From Mytilisepta virgata (Eukaryota > Mollusca > Bivalvia > Mytilida > Mytilidae): DNA of 64,000 bases. Each line of letters opens with the position of its first letter. Positions within the stretch are counted from its first letter, which is position 1. Below the pieces are notes generated by a model that saw only the letters and a program-made list of their open reading frames with translations, was not told where the DNA came from and ran no database searches. The translations under genes were made by a program, and so were the position numbers. The stretch spans positions 37,411,204 to 37,475,203 of the forward strand of contig CM051511.1 of the NCBI GenBank assembly GCA_028015205.1, given 5' to 3'. Below, one piece after another: positions 12,025 through 24,704 of the stretch.

Positions 12025-12708
12025 AAATAGATAGTGTCCATCTAGGTATTCGGGATAAGTTGCTCCTCTCTATGGTCCATACATCGTATACGTAGTCAAT
12101 GGCTTATGGTCGGTAACTATATAAATAAGTATTTGTGAAACTTGTTGACATCAAAAGATAATAGATAGCGTCATATACATGTGTAGTTACGTGTTTGAGG
12201 TGCAGATCGGATGACGGTAGTTCTTTTCCATTCCGCAGGGCGATGAATCCCACACAAGACGAACTTGTTTCTGTTAGAACTCCATTTGAATCCCCACCCC
12301 TTGCTGTACATCTTTAATACTACCGTCAATCAGTGAATTCAAATGCAAGTCATTCTCTGGTTTCTCCATGTAATATACAGACAACCTGCTTGATCAAATT
12401 TCAAATTCTTACCTTTCGGATCACCGACCTTCCATAAAGGTCAAATGCCGGTAGTTGTTCCACAAAGCAGAGGTATAAAATATCACTGAGCTAGTGTCTT
12501 TTGTCGGCGAACTACCATATTAAGATGGATGGATTACCCCTGAATTTTTGTCTGTGTACGTATCACTTTACAATTCCGGTATTTTCTAATGAATGGGATA
12601 GAGAAAACACTTTAGACTGGGCTAACTAGAATCATAAGAGATCGTTTTCTGGACGGCTAATAATAATTCTACTAACAGGGTGCATTCACGTACGCAGTCT
12701 GGGATATC
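12025..12708. other. Intergenic sequence without recognised content
   Basis: No gene or repeat border is recognised. It lies between the SINE tail and the mariner-like element. Confidence 0.4.
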
Positions 12709-12710
12709 TA

Positions 12711-13168
12711 CAGTTGAGATCAGTTCTAACCTCTCAACTATTCTGTCAGAGATACGGTTCTAGGGTAGAACCGTCCAGAATTGTTCTAGGGTAGAACTTC
12801 CATAAATGGTTCTAGGGTAGAACTTCCATAAATGGTTCTAGGGTAGAACTCTCATAAACTCTCATAAATGGGTCCAGAATTGTTCTAGGGTAGAACTCTC
12901 ATAAATGGTTCTAGGGTAGAATCGACCAGAATGGTTCTAGGCAGAACCGTCCACAATGGTTCTAGGGTAGAGCCGTCATAAATGGTTCTAGGGTTGAACC
13001 TTCAAGAATTTTTCTACGATAGAACTGTCGTAAATGGTTCTAGGTCAGGACACACCCTATCATAAACGGTTCAAAAGGTGTCAGGAAGACATTTCCAGAA
13101 CCATTCTAGAACAGTTCTTCTGACAGTTTAGGACAGTTCTAAAGAGAGGTTAGAACTGAGCCCAACTG
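12711..13168. mobile_element. Mariner-like MITE with internal minisatellite
   Basis: TA at 12709-12710 and 13169-13170 flanks inverted ends CAGTTGAGATCAGTTCTAAC / GTTAGAACTGAGCCCAACTG, as in Tc1/mariner elements. The interior (about 12755-13060) is filled by roughly ten variable units of about 28 bp built on GGTTCTAGGGTAGAAC, a word that is itself partly palindromic. No transposase. Confidence 0.75.
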
Positions 13169-13429
13169 TACGTTGTTCTTTTCACCAAGACACCCTTCAG
13201 CTGACGATTGGATTGCTTCCCTTCTCCCATATATTCACTATTTGTTTTTAAGATTCTGCCGAAAACAATGTCTAAAAACTGTTTACTTGTAAAATTCGAG
13301 ATTACGCTATAGAAAAATAAAGTTTTTCAAAAGGAAAGGATGTGAATATTGTTTATATGATGAGACATCCTCAAACAGAGAATCTGTGAAATGCAAACAT
13401 GAACTGAGTAAGCTGTAATATTGCAATAA

Positions 13430-14250
13430 AAAGGAGATTCTAATTGTTTTTGTCTCGCCTTTATAGGTATTACTTATTTAATACCTACACTTAAGACTTT
13501 TGGTCCACAGATACCATATGATATAAACTTAGCAGCAGTAAACTTGTCTTCAGACCTTGACCTTGTTTTCATGGTTCATTGACATCCTAAACATTTGTAA
13601 AAATCTGCGTCCAAGTTTCGTGGCAAATCAATTTTCTCAGCAACTGTAATACCTAGGCCCACCATATTTGGTCCGTAGATATTTGTCATTGGATGCATGC
13701 TTATCTGACACCTGTCTCCTGACCTTGAACTCAATTTCAAACGAGTGACTAGTGTCAAATTTTCATGATTAAGTCTAATTCTTAGCGATTTTTATACCTT
13801 GTCCCAGTATATTTGGTCACTCAATTGTTATTGGTTAAGTGCCAATATGACCCCTTTCTGCAGACCTTGACCCCAAGTTCATGCTTGAATGACTTTCATC
13901 ACATTTTCATGATTTAGTCCACATCTCAGCAACTGTAACACCTAGAGCCAGCATATATATAGTCTATTGTTAGTTCTTGATTGGTATATGTCGATCTGAC
14001 TGTGACACCTGTCTGCAGACCTTGACCTCAATGTCATGGTTGAACGACTTGTCATATTCTCCATTTCTTTGCAGCTCTCCTAAGCCCACAATATTTGGTC
14101 AATAGATAGTTCTTTGTGGAAACATGCAAGTTTGACATCAATCAATCGACAATGTCCTCAATCTCATACTTGAATTACCTGCATAGTATTTTTATGCCCC
14201 GCCCACGAATGTGGATGGGGCATACAGAGTTACGCTTGTCTGTCCGTACG
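13430..14250. repeat. Degenerate GACCTTGAC tandem repeat field
   Basis: Units of about 150-170 bp, each with GCAGACCTTGACC..., TTTCATGATT..AGTC and CAGCAACTGTAACACCTA, ending at ATGCCCCGCCCACGAATGTG. Similar language appears at 23140-23555 and 31210-31960. Non-coding. Confidence 0.5.
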
Positions 14251-14291
14251 TCCGAACTATGTGGTTAAGTTTTGCATTTAGGTTCATTTAT

Positions 14292-15149
14292 ATGGCAAGC
14301 CGTTCTCGTCAAAACTATGTTTCAAACATTTTTCGAAAATTTTACACACTGAGAATTAAAAAAAAAACACACTGAGATTAAAAAACCTAAAAATACACAC
14401 TGAGAATAAGAAATTACACACCGAGATTTCATAAAGACGCATTGAGATTACGAAAAATAAAAAACACACACTGAGAATTGAAAATTACACACCGAGATTT
14501 CAAAAAGACACAGTGAGATGAAATAAACTGAAAAACACACACTGAGAATTTGAAATTACACACTGAGAATTGTGCGCATTTTATATACGCACATATCTAA
14601 TTAGCATACGTAATCTTAATCTATTACAAGCTTAAAACAACTAGGGGACAGAACTCGTTAGTCCTTCACTCTGACGCCAAATGTTTTATAAAATACATTA
14701 GAAATGCAACGTAAAAGACCAAAAAGAACAAGAAAAATACCCACTTTCTCTCTTTACAAAAAAAACGATGTTAAGTATTGAAATTTATTATGAATGTTGG
14801 TTGAAGGAACCGCATTTCATTATAATGACAAGAGTTCTAGAGACCAAGATATTAATCTGTTGAATTATTCATTAGTAATTTGCATATTAATCTCAATGTG
14901 TATTTTTGAAATCTCAGCGTGTAATTAACAATTCTCGGTGTGTTTTCCAATTTATTTCATCTCAATGTGTCTTTTTAAAATTTCTCAGTGAGTGTTAATT
15001 TTTCATTTTTTTTAATCTCAGTGTGTAATTTTAAAATCTCGGTGTGTAATTTCGATTTCTCAGTGTGTTATTTTAGGTTTTTAAATCTCAGTGTGTAATT
15101 TTTTCGAAAAAAGGGTTTAAAAATAGTTTTGACGAGAACGGCTTGCCAT
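14292..15149. mobile_element. Foldback-type DNA element with repeat-filled inverted arms
   Basis: The ends are inverted copies (ATGGCAAGCCGTTCTCGTC / GACGAGAACGGCTTGCCAT). Inside each arm are phased units of the ACACACTGAGA type, in opposite orientation in the two arms. It is flanked by TCATTTAT and ACATTTAT, an 8-bp target duplication with one mismatch. The element is 858 bp with no coding capacity. Long repeat-filled arms are typical of foldback elements; an 8-bp duplication also suits hAT. Confidence 0.7.
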
Positions 15150-15319
15150 ACATTTATTTCAAACTGAGCATTGTGTATCAATGAAATTCATCAGTGGATG
15201 TTCCTTGGGTAGTACTGAGCAGTCATGCAATAATTGGGCCTTCATTTTACGCTTGATCGACTTGATTTGCATTTAGGTTCATTTCTTTGGAACTAAGCAT
15301 TATGTATCAATGAAACTTC

Positions 15320-17361
15320 CATCTCCAGCTATCGCGGTCATCACGTGACTTTCGTGACGTATAGGTCCACCATATTGTTTTGACTTACTAATGGGAAATT
15401 TCAATGGGGTTCAATAAATTTTCAAATTATACTCTATGGGTTAATTTTCAAGTTATTTTGCACGACCAATTTTGTAGTATAAACATTCATGTTTGACATA
15501 TTTTTCTCTCAACAGTTTAAATTCAGAGGAAGTTTCGTCCCTGAGCGATTAAAATACGACTATATATTTCGTACAGAACGCTTATTAAAACCAATGTAAT
15601 TAATGGCTATTTCACGATCAAACCCTTATAAACCAGGCAAACTATGTCAATAACTCGGTGTCTACGGAAATTTTGCACGGACAATTTTAAAGATAAGATA
15701 TATATCTAACATTTTAGACCATATTTGTCAGTTTAATTTACGATTTTCCTTCGTCCCTTCTCAAATGAAAATCGGTAATTTTTACACTTTCTAGTAATAT
15801 GGCGACCTGATACCGGAAGTGAAACAAATATATAGTATTTTGTCTGTTTGGTTTAGTTTACTGAATAAAAACTGGGAATAAAATAATTCTTTATTGTTTT
15901 ATATCATGTGTAAGATTATTGTTGGTGGTATGTTGTATAACATGGTCTATTTTTTGTTGCTTTAGTGCTATAGGGTCACTATACCATCACTCTTGCTATA
16001 CTGGCATTCTTTTATTACATTGTAAGCTTATTTTGTAAAAAGATAGTTTTTATGTACATGATGTGTATATAAGTATGATTTCTTTGGTTTGCTGTAGAAT
16101 GTTTGTTTTATTCATTTTTTAAAAACATAGATTATGAAAAAAAAATCGCACCTTTGCCAGTATTAATGAAAACTAACACAGATGATGGATCATTTCATAC
16201 AGACATCATTTCTTTTCAATCGAGGATTTTATTATATAATGTTTGTGTGATGAAGTTATAATAAAAATGGGGGGGATATGCATACTATAGATATTGATAT
16301 ATTACTAGAGACATATTGTTTTATGTCTCGGATGCTACCAGGAACTCTATATGTTAGTATTATATGATCCCTGATGTTACTAATAAAGTATATCCTTTGG
16401 TCTTCATATATCATTTGTTTGAGTAAAACCTTCATAACTTTTCGAAATATCGTAATTGCAATAGTTTAAATTTTGATTATGTCACTTCCAAACTGATTTG
16501 AAAATTAGCTATTTTGAAAAGTGTTATTTTTTACTATTATTATTCAAGATGGCGCCCATCCTAATCAGCTTCTATCTTGCCATAACAAAGTAAATATATA
16601 TACGAGTAAATTGAATTACTCATATAATATGTCAAATGTTAAATATATAAATACCAAAAAGATAAATTATTAAAAAATAAAATGTTACTTATCTGACATT
16701 TGAAATTATATTTCATCACTGCATTCTTTGTGATCCTCCCTTAAACAGACACACACCTCTTTATTAAAATGTTGCATTAATTATCAAAAAATGTGGCGTT
16801 AAAAATGAAATCACGCTGTTTTTTGTCAGCAAACGGTTTACCTGTATACATACAATGTACATGTGTACCTTAATTAACGGTTGGAACAATAAACATCCGG
16901 ACAGTCAAGGTACAATATACATGTCAAATCGTTAATTAGTTATAATTACCTGACACACACAGCATGTTAATTGCGCATAATAAATTTCTTCAGATAAAAC
17001 TCAAATAAATCGCTTTTCTCGCGGCTTACAAAATTAAAAAAAACTTGCACCATTACCCTTTATCACGTGTAATTATGTACTTTTGACAGTTTGTTTAAAT
17101 TGGTGATAAATTTCATATTATAAATTATTGTCACAATTTCATATATTGAAATTATAATCCATGTGAAATGTTACTACATTTTTCAAATAAAAAGTTTTTT
17201 AAAGTGAAGACGTGGAGAACGTGCTATAATCAATACAGAGTTATCGAAGTACGATGAATGCCTGGCATGAACGGGACCAGTAGATTCCCGATATTGGGTA
17301 ACCAGTTAATAAGTCTAAACAGAGTTACCTAACATAATTATGACCGATATAGCTGCATATG
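15320..17361. mobile_element. 2.04-kb nonautonomous element private to copy B
   Basis: Present in copy B and absent from copy A, where AAACTTCATCACTC is continuous. The ends are imperfect inverted repeats (CATCTCCAGCTATCGCGGTC against CATATGCAGCTATATCGGTC, 16 of these 20 bases equal). The AT-rich interior shows no meaningful reading frame. The target duplication cannot be read cleanly. Confidence 0.6.
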
Positions 17362-17530
17362 CATCACTCACTCGACCTGAATTTCATGCGAGAGTGACTT
17401 GCCATTCATTTTTGTGATAAAGACTTCTCCGCAGTTTTACTAACTAGATCTACAGTATTTGGTCAGTGGAAGTGGTTATATACCAGTCTGACAGTATGAC
17501 TTCTTTTTTTCACGTTTGATTTGTCACATG

Positions 17531-19312
17531 TTTAGCTCACCTGGGGTAAAAGTCCATGTAAGCTTTTGCCATCACCTGGCGTCCGTCGTCCGGCGTAAAC
17601 TTTTTCCTTTAAAGATCTCCTGAAACCACTGGGCCAATTGGAACCAAACTTTGGTGGAATGGTCCATGGTGGCCCCATTTTAAATGTTTGTCCGGAAACC
17701 CCCGACGTTCAACCGACATGGCTGCTATGACTAAAAATGGAAAAAAGGGGGGAAGAATTTCAAAAATCTATGTAACTACATCGCCAATTGGAACCAGACT
17801 TGGCAGCAGTGGTCTTTAGATGTCCTCTTTCAGAATTGTGTCCGATGACCTGGACTATCAACCAAGTTGACTGCCACAGCCGAAATTAGTTTAACCTAGT
17901 ACCCTATGGGAAATTCATTTTGAGATCTTGTCTGAAACAACTGGGCCACTTGGAACAAGACTTGACAGCAATGGTCCTTCGATGGTCCTCTTTCAGAAGT
18001 GTGTCCGATGACCCAGAATGTCAACCAAGATGGCCGCCACAGCCGAACTTAGTTTAACATAGGACCTATGGGAAAATTCATGAAAAAAAACTTGTCTGAT
18101 GGCTGTCACAGCCGAACCTAGTTAAACATAGGACCCTATGGGAAAATTCATTAAAAAGTCTTGTCTGAAAAAAACTTAGCCGAGTGGAAACAAACTTGAT
18201 AGAAATATGGTTCATAGGTGGTCCTCTTTCAAAATTATGTCCGATGACCCGGAATGTCAACAAAGATGGCTGCCTCAGCTGAACTTAGTTTAACGTGGGA
18301 AAATTCATTAAATAATCTTTTTGTCTGAAACCACTAAGCCAATTGTAAACAGACTTAGCACCAATCGTCCTTAGATGGTCCTCTTTCAGAATTATGTCCG
18401 ATGGTCCGGACGAATAGTCCTCTTTCAGAAATGTGTTTGAAAACCTTGAATGTCAACTAAGATGGCCACCACAGGATAACTTTGTTTATATTGTACATGT
18501 GAGAAAACCAGCCCTAATTGTTACACTTAAATTTTCAGTCCTGCTGAAGGTGGACAAGTTACATCTAGTTGAGCGAAACAGGCTCTTGAGAGGATCTAGT
18601 TGTAATTTTAGGATTGCGTGACATGCATAAGATTTTTCAGACAAATGTCACCTGACCATAGCTATTTCTTTAAATGCATTTTGCTTGTAGTTACAATGTT
18701 GGGTATCAAAAAATCTTTATTCTGTGTCCATGTGGATGCTCAGACGAGACATTTAGTGTGTCCACTCTTGTTTAACTCGACTGGCCCAAAGGGCCATGTG
18801 AGCTATTGCCATTACTCGCCATCCAAGATAAGCGTCACAGCTGTACATAGTTTAATATAGGATTTTATCTGAAATTTACTTAAAAATCTCCTTGTCTGAA
18901 ACCACAAAGCCAATTGGAACAAAATCAGACAGCAATGGTCCTTAGGTGATTCTCTGTCAATAGTGTATCAACAATCCAAGATGTCCACCAATTTAACATA
19001 GGGCCCTATGGCAAATTTACTTAAATATCTTCTTGTCTAGCTGAAACAACAAGGCCAATTGGAACAAAATTTGGCATCAGTGGTTCTTAGGTGGTCTTCT
19101 TTTCGAAATTATATACGATGACCTCGTCCGCCATCTAAAATGGCCTCCAGAAGCAAACATATTTCAAGACAGGACCTTATGGGAAAATTCACTGAAAGAT
19201 CTTCTCGTTTGAAACCAGTGAACAATTTGGCAAAACCAGTCACATGACAAGTCATTAACTGCAAATGATTTCCAGGTGAGCGATACAGGATCCTATGAGC
19301 CTCTAGTTTTCT
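17531..19312 (+). repeat. GCTCACCTGG-family repeat field, copy B side
   Basis: Duplicate of the 2122-4000 field, with the same start and end words and the same tandem units. A small deletion relative to copy A lies near 18812. A further member starts near 19419, as at 4093 in copy A. Confidence 0.75.
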
Positions 19313-19970
19313 ATCGAACACTATTGTGTATTGACTTGATTTCGCCTATGATGAATTTTGCAAGAGGAGGGATATATGCATTACTTTGCTGCCGCAGTGA
19401 CATTAACTTTGGGCCAGGTGAGCTAGTACCATCACTAGGCATCCGTAATCCGCCGTTGTAAACTTTCCTTTGAAGATCTTCTCCTCTGAAACCACAGGGT
19501 CAATTAAACAAAACTTGGCAGCAATGGTCCTTCCAGAATTGTATCCAATGATCCCTGGCCATCCATGTGTGCCGAGCTGAACATAGTTCAGCAAGTTGAC
19601 CCTAGAAAAGCTGACTTAAAAATCTCCTTGTCTGAAACCAGTAAGCCAAGTAGGTGTGCGGTCAGCTTTTTCGAGTACCACCCTATTCACATATATATTT
19701 GAGATTTCAAGAAAGTCCAACCTCATCATATATATAAAACACACACTTTTTCTGACCCTTTTACCTTGTATTTTCACAAACAGTCAATCAGAACTAAAGA
19801 TCTTTGTATGCAGAAGAAAAAATAGAGAATGAAATTTCATTCATCTAGAAATATGAGTCCTAATCATATGTTTTTTCTGTTAAATAGTATACCTTTTCCC
19901 ACATTTTAGATGAGAAAAAAAGACCCTTTTGGGCTGCACATACGTAGTTACCATTACATATAGGCAGTTA

Positions 19971-20202
19971 GGGACGAGATCAAAAGTTCAATGTAGGATA
20001 AAAAACTTAATTCAAATAGTTGGGGGGGGGGGGGGGGGGGGTAAAAATCGTTTCAAGTTTTGTTATCCGACATCGATTTTCGGATATGCCCATATTGGTC
20101 AATCAATTTTTCCCAAATTAAGTTAAGAGGGGGGGTGGGGGTCAGTGAAAAAACTATGTGAATTAAGTTTTTTATCCTACATTGAACTTTTGATCTCGTC
20201 CC
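19971..20202. mobile_element. Harbinger-like MITE private to copy B
   Basis: Long, essentially perfect inverted ends starting GGGACGAGATCAAAAGTTCA, flanked by TTA on both sides (PIF/Harbinger-type target duplication). Copy A has a single TTA and no insert near 4645. The interior has a run of 20 G (20022-20041). Related left ends occur at 30693 and 32359, and a related right end at about 32030-32058. Confidence 0.85.
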
Positions 20203-21191
20203 TTACTCACTAATTTATTGAAAGTATCATTAAATTCCATTCATAGGTTTAGGAGGCGCTGCAGAAAGTTTGATAACAAGGGCATCACAATACAGCGAAA
20301 AGATAAATGTGCCTACAATATAAAACATACGTTTTTAATATTACCATTTAATCATGGTAAGTCAAGAAGGATAACAGTGTGAATAATTTAGGATGAAATT
20401 TGAAATAAAAACGGGCAGGACCGGGATTTTGGCAAAATGAAAAGCCAGGATCACTTTAGTTGTGAAAAAAAATGCCGGGCCTGTGTCTACGGCATAGGAA
20501 AATTTTTGGTCTAAATAAAAATAAAAATGTAGGCCACGATAGTGGTCGGATAAAATCCAGGACCTAAATTTTAGCGAAAAAATAGGCAGGATCAAACATT
20601 TCATCCTAACCCCATTTAAATCAAATGGTTGCTCCCTAAATAGAAACAAAAGTCATTCAGCAAAGGCACAAAAATAAAAACAAATATGAAGATGTTCTAT
20701 AAATAGTTTAATAAATATCTGCGTTGACAAATATATGAAAATGAAAGGATATGAAGTATGTATCAGTATGTCAACATTACATTAAATAGATCATGGAAAA
20801 ACAGCTAGAGGTTTTTATGTGGTCTTAACCATGTATTGTCCTATCGGGCTATTAAATTTTGAATACTGGAAAGTCCTGGGCTTATGATTTTGTCCGGAAA
20901 ATTTCAATTAGCAGTTGCTCAAGATAGATTTGAGTTTTGGGCGCTATTGCTATTCAGTCTATTTGGAATAAAACAGATTATTTGCATAAATTAAATAAAA
21001 CCGTATCCGATATTATTGTTTGCTATAAATAAAGTCGGTCATTGAAATCATACATCTCAAGACAAATTAAAAGAGTGAGTCAACAATCTAGGTAACATGT
21101 ACGCATATTTTATGACTGATTTTCCAAATATAGTTATGATTATATACACTATTTGAACCATGCTGTCTCAGATAAATGTCATTCAGTTATT

Positions 21192-22508
21192 TATTGGATT
21201 TTTTACCTTTTAAGGCAATCAAATTAAGATATGGTGATCTTCATATTCATAGTCTATAATGCATATACTGCATAAGGGTGGCGTAAACTTGTTTGCTGAG
21301 CGGAGCGAGCCGTAATAATAGGTTAGGAGAGGGGGTAGGAGGGGGGGGGGGGGGGCAGAAAATTCAAATATGTCTTATTATATATAACTTATAGGGACAT
21401 TTTCCAATATGTCTAGTTCTTCAAATACAGGCAATAATATAACATCTTTTTTTAAAGTGGGGAGTACGCACCTTACCCCCCCCCCCCGTGCCTGGGTCCG
21501 CCACTGATTTCTATATTACTTTCAGATATACGAAACTGTGCTCGAATCCAACTCCAAACAGCCGTAGTAAAAAGTTTTAAAATTAATTCTCGGATACTAA
21601 TTTTAATGCACAAGATGTGTAAATTTCTTACGTATACTACTCATCAGTTATCCTCATGGTCTAAAATGTCGAAAACCAAAGCAATTACTTAAAAGGCTGA
21701 AGAACAAATTTAAAAAATGCCCAAATGACCGTAAAGGTGAAACCAAAAACCATCTAAGGACAGAGCAGTGCTGGAGGCGGTGCTCCTTAGTTTTCACATT
21801 TTACAAATCAGATTTGTCTCATAAATCTAACGATTTGTGACGAACATACTAGTATATAAGTACTCAAACAGCAAGTACGAAAGATAAAGAATAGTAACGT
21901 TTTTGTAAGGAAGCAACCATTTGATGTGTGTGTGTATGTGTGTGTGTGTGTGAAAGGGCGGGGGGGAGTCATGGAGTATTCTTAAGTAGTGCCTTTTTTC
22001 AGCAAAATTTCGAGACTGCCTTTTTTTACTACCTGTTGTTGTCCTGCCTTTTTTCCCACTACATTTTTCATCCTGCCTTTTATTCTGAGGATTTTTGGTC
22101 ATGTCTTTAATTAATTCCACCCCCCCTAAATATCAAATGGTTGCTCCCTGACAGTAAATTCTTTCGTAAACTAGCAACTGAGCTGGTAATACACGCAGTG
22201 ACTTGGAGTCCACCTGCAGGTATTATCAAAATGATCAAATATAAGCAATATATTTGATTACATTTGTCAATATCCCTTTCAGGTGCATTCGCTCATTGCT
22301 TCATTTAACATAGGTTAAAATCTAGGCTGTCGATATTAAATATAGGTACAATTATTAAAGTAAACAAAAAACGACATCTACAGTTCACTCACGTCCGGAC
22401 CAAAGGACACTCTCTGATGAAATAACTAAATATAATACAACAGTCACTTATTTATGAAGATATAGTTTTGAGTAAATTATTTATATTTCGTGCATTTAAA
22501 CTGAAGAC
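21192..22508. other. Upstream flank of the transporter gene
   Basis: Contains G-rich and C-rich runs (about 21340-21355 and 21478-21487), a minus-strand hammerhead-core SINE (about 21590-21800) and a TG microsatellite (about 21924-21951). The last 120 bases before the ATG are presumably 5' UTR. I see no convincing core promoter. Confidence 0.4.
21590..21800 (-). repeat. SINE with hammerhead-like core, minus copy
   Basis: Reverse complement of the block at 8895-9145. The core lies at about 21629-21658 and reads CTGATGAG on the minus strand, with AAGAAA in place of GACGAAA. Confidence 0.55.
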
Positions 22509-22606
22509 ATGGCTGAAGGTGAAGAGAAAACTCCCCTGTTAACCAACAGAGACGAACATGATTCTTATTCCAAAGAAAGGGATAAAGAAACTGAAAAGGA
22601 ACAGAA
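22509..22606 (+). CDS. ABCB1: ABCB1-like exon 1 (cytosolic N-terminus)
   Basis: Codes for residues 1-32 plus two bases of codon 33, beginning MAEGEEKTPLL. It is a charged, Lys/Glu-rich cytosolic segment before the first transmembrane domain. The start is supported by an in-frame TAA four codons upstream (22497-22499) and a good context (GACATGG, purine at -3 and G at +4). The donor is GTGAGT directly after base 22606, leaving phase 2. It joins in frame either to the exon at 29539 or to the candidate exon at 26300. Upstream, 22390-22508 is presumably 5' UTR or promoter, but I see no convincing TATA or initiator. Confidence 0.85.
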
Positions 22607-23139
22607 GTGAGTACATGACCTTAATTGAAGATAGCATTATAAAGTATCATAATGGGGGAAAGGGGAGGGGGTGAAAATGAATCCATCAATGTTAATTACC
22701 ATCCGGGATTACCATTTAAGTAACATTAATGAAAAGCGGACCGAGATTTCCAACCTGCTGGTTTGAAATCATAACCTTTTTCGTGCATTACTCAAAACTT
22801 CTAAAATATAACGAAATAACAGTTTTTTGGTGATTTTTGAAAATCGTATTTCTCCTTGGGTAGGTTATCTTAGGCATTTGCACTGACTGAGCTCAATAGT
22901 CGAAAAATTAACTAATAAAGGGATTAAGTAGTTGTAGGGCTAGTACTGTTTGAAATCATTGCAGTCAAGTCTTAATGCATTGTATTTTTCTTACATTTAT
23001 TTATTTTTTTCCTTCAGCTGCCTCCTCAGCCTCAATGGCATTTTAGGTCATGGTTTGTTCCCTCCGACAAATCTGATCGTTTGGTAAATCTTTTCTCAGG
23101 GAGTGCTTGTGGGGGAGGGGCAACTACTTTATTATGCTT

Positions 23140-23555
23140 GTGCGTGAATGAAGAAGGGGCATAAAGATTAAACCGTAAGTTTGTCCGGCTGACATGTGCA
23201 CCTAACAATGATTCTTTACACCCTAAATCATTGATCTACAAGGTATATTCATTGAGAATCTGAGCTGTTCATTAAAAATTGACCTAAGTCATGATCAATG
23301 AAATTGAGGTCAAGGTCAGGTGATGTACGTTGACAAGTATATATATATACAAACACGGATTTAAATAGTAGAAAGTACAAATAACAATTCTTCGATTTGT
23401 CAAATTGATTGCTGTGTCATTTATATTACTGCGAAACGGAACTTATCACAAAACTTGACTTTAGTCATTGAAGCTTGAAATTGAGGTCAAGGTCAGCGTC
23501 ATACATCAGACTGACATGTACACCCAACAGCATGATTCCACTCATCAAATGTTGA
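23140..23555. repeat. Degenerate AGGTCAAGGTCA-type repeat
   Basis: Two related halves containing TGAAATTGAGGTCAAGGTCA and GACATGTACACC, similar in wording to the 13430-14250 field. Non-coding intron 1 sequence. Confidence 0.4.
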
Positions 23556-23560
23556 CCTAC

Positions 23561-23980
23561 AGGGCCGTAACTAGGCATCGGAAACAGACGAGGCAGGGGT
23601 CTGGGGGCCATCGAAAATTGTAATATTAGGGTTCGAAATAAATCTTGTTGCATCCAAAATCTCTGACGGTCGAACTTGTTCAAGAGACTTTTTTGCGGGA
23701 AATAAATAATTGCAGAACTACATGCCGGTTTACTGGCGATGGTAATCAGGCAGAGAGTTCGACACCTAACTTAGTTGAAATAAAAGTACAGAAGCTGCAA
23801 CATTAATTACTATTCGAAGTATGCATTACTTAATTCTTGATATGAACATGCAAGGATGTTTTCTACCCCTGCATGCCTAGCTTTCTCCACTTTCTTTTTT
23901 TTCTTTCTTCTTCTTATTATTTTTTGCCAGAAATTCAGACGAGCCAATTGCCTCGTCTGCCTCAACGGTAGTTACGGCCA
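23561..23980. mobile_element. hAT-like MITE in intron 1
   Basis: Inverted ends AGGGCCGTAACTA and TAGTTACGGCC, with a second inverted word CAGACGAGGCA further in. It is flanked by TGACCTAC (23553-23560) and TGACCTAT (23981-23988), an 8-bp target duplication with one mismatch, as made by hAT transposases. Confidence 0.75.
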
Positions 23981-24704
23981 TGACCTATCATTATAATAAT
24001 ACTTCCTTATAAACTGACCTCATATAATGACAAAAAATTAGGTAAATTTATTTTTCATAAGTTTACAGAGTCAGTGAACCATGAAATGAAGTTAGAGTCA
24101 GGTGAAAGGTGTCTGAATGACAAGTTTATAGGAAGATCAACGGTTATTGTGACCAGTTTGGTCGTTCTTGGTCATAAGGTTTCAGAGTTATTTAGCTTTT
24201 TAAAAAATAACAGTGCCGCCGTTGTACCCGGAAAAACAAAGCATGTGTCTCGCCTTAAGCGACTTTGCCGCAGGCGAAAGAAAAATATGGTTTCTAAACC
24301 GACAACCATTACGGAATTTAGTTTATTGACTTCCGGTTTTCTTATTTATTATTACTGGAAGGCCGCAGAATTATAACTTCATGGCTTTTGACGAAGAACT
24401 TCATTATCTTTCGATTTAAGCTGCCATTTTCAAAGGAAAATCACACTTGGTAAACTAAAACTATAGCGAATCTACATTTATGCAAGCCCTTCGTCTGTGT
24501 CCTTTTCAAATCTTCCACAGGCCTTATACGAGAAGCCCGGGACGAGAAGAGATTATGGGAGTTTTATGTCGATATGTAGAAGATGACAGAGTATTTTGAT
24601 ACTATTTGATAGCTTATCAAGTAACAAAAGAAAGCATTTAGAAAAATTCACCTAGCTTGAGTAGTTGAGAAGAAAGATTTGAAATATTCTGTACTGTATG
24701 TCGC

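Larger units (their letters stand above)
14536..21191. repeat. Segmental duplication copy B
   Basis: Second copy of the segment at 1-5555, in the same orientation with an initial offset of 14535. It is longer because it carries a 2.04-kb insertion (15320-17361) and a 232-bp MITE (19971-20202) that copy A lacks. It lacks the 1.15-kb element at 796-1945 of copy A. Similarity ends near 21191, about 1.3 kb upstream of the transporter start codon. Confidence 0.9.
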
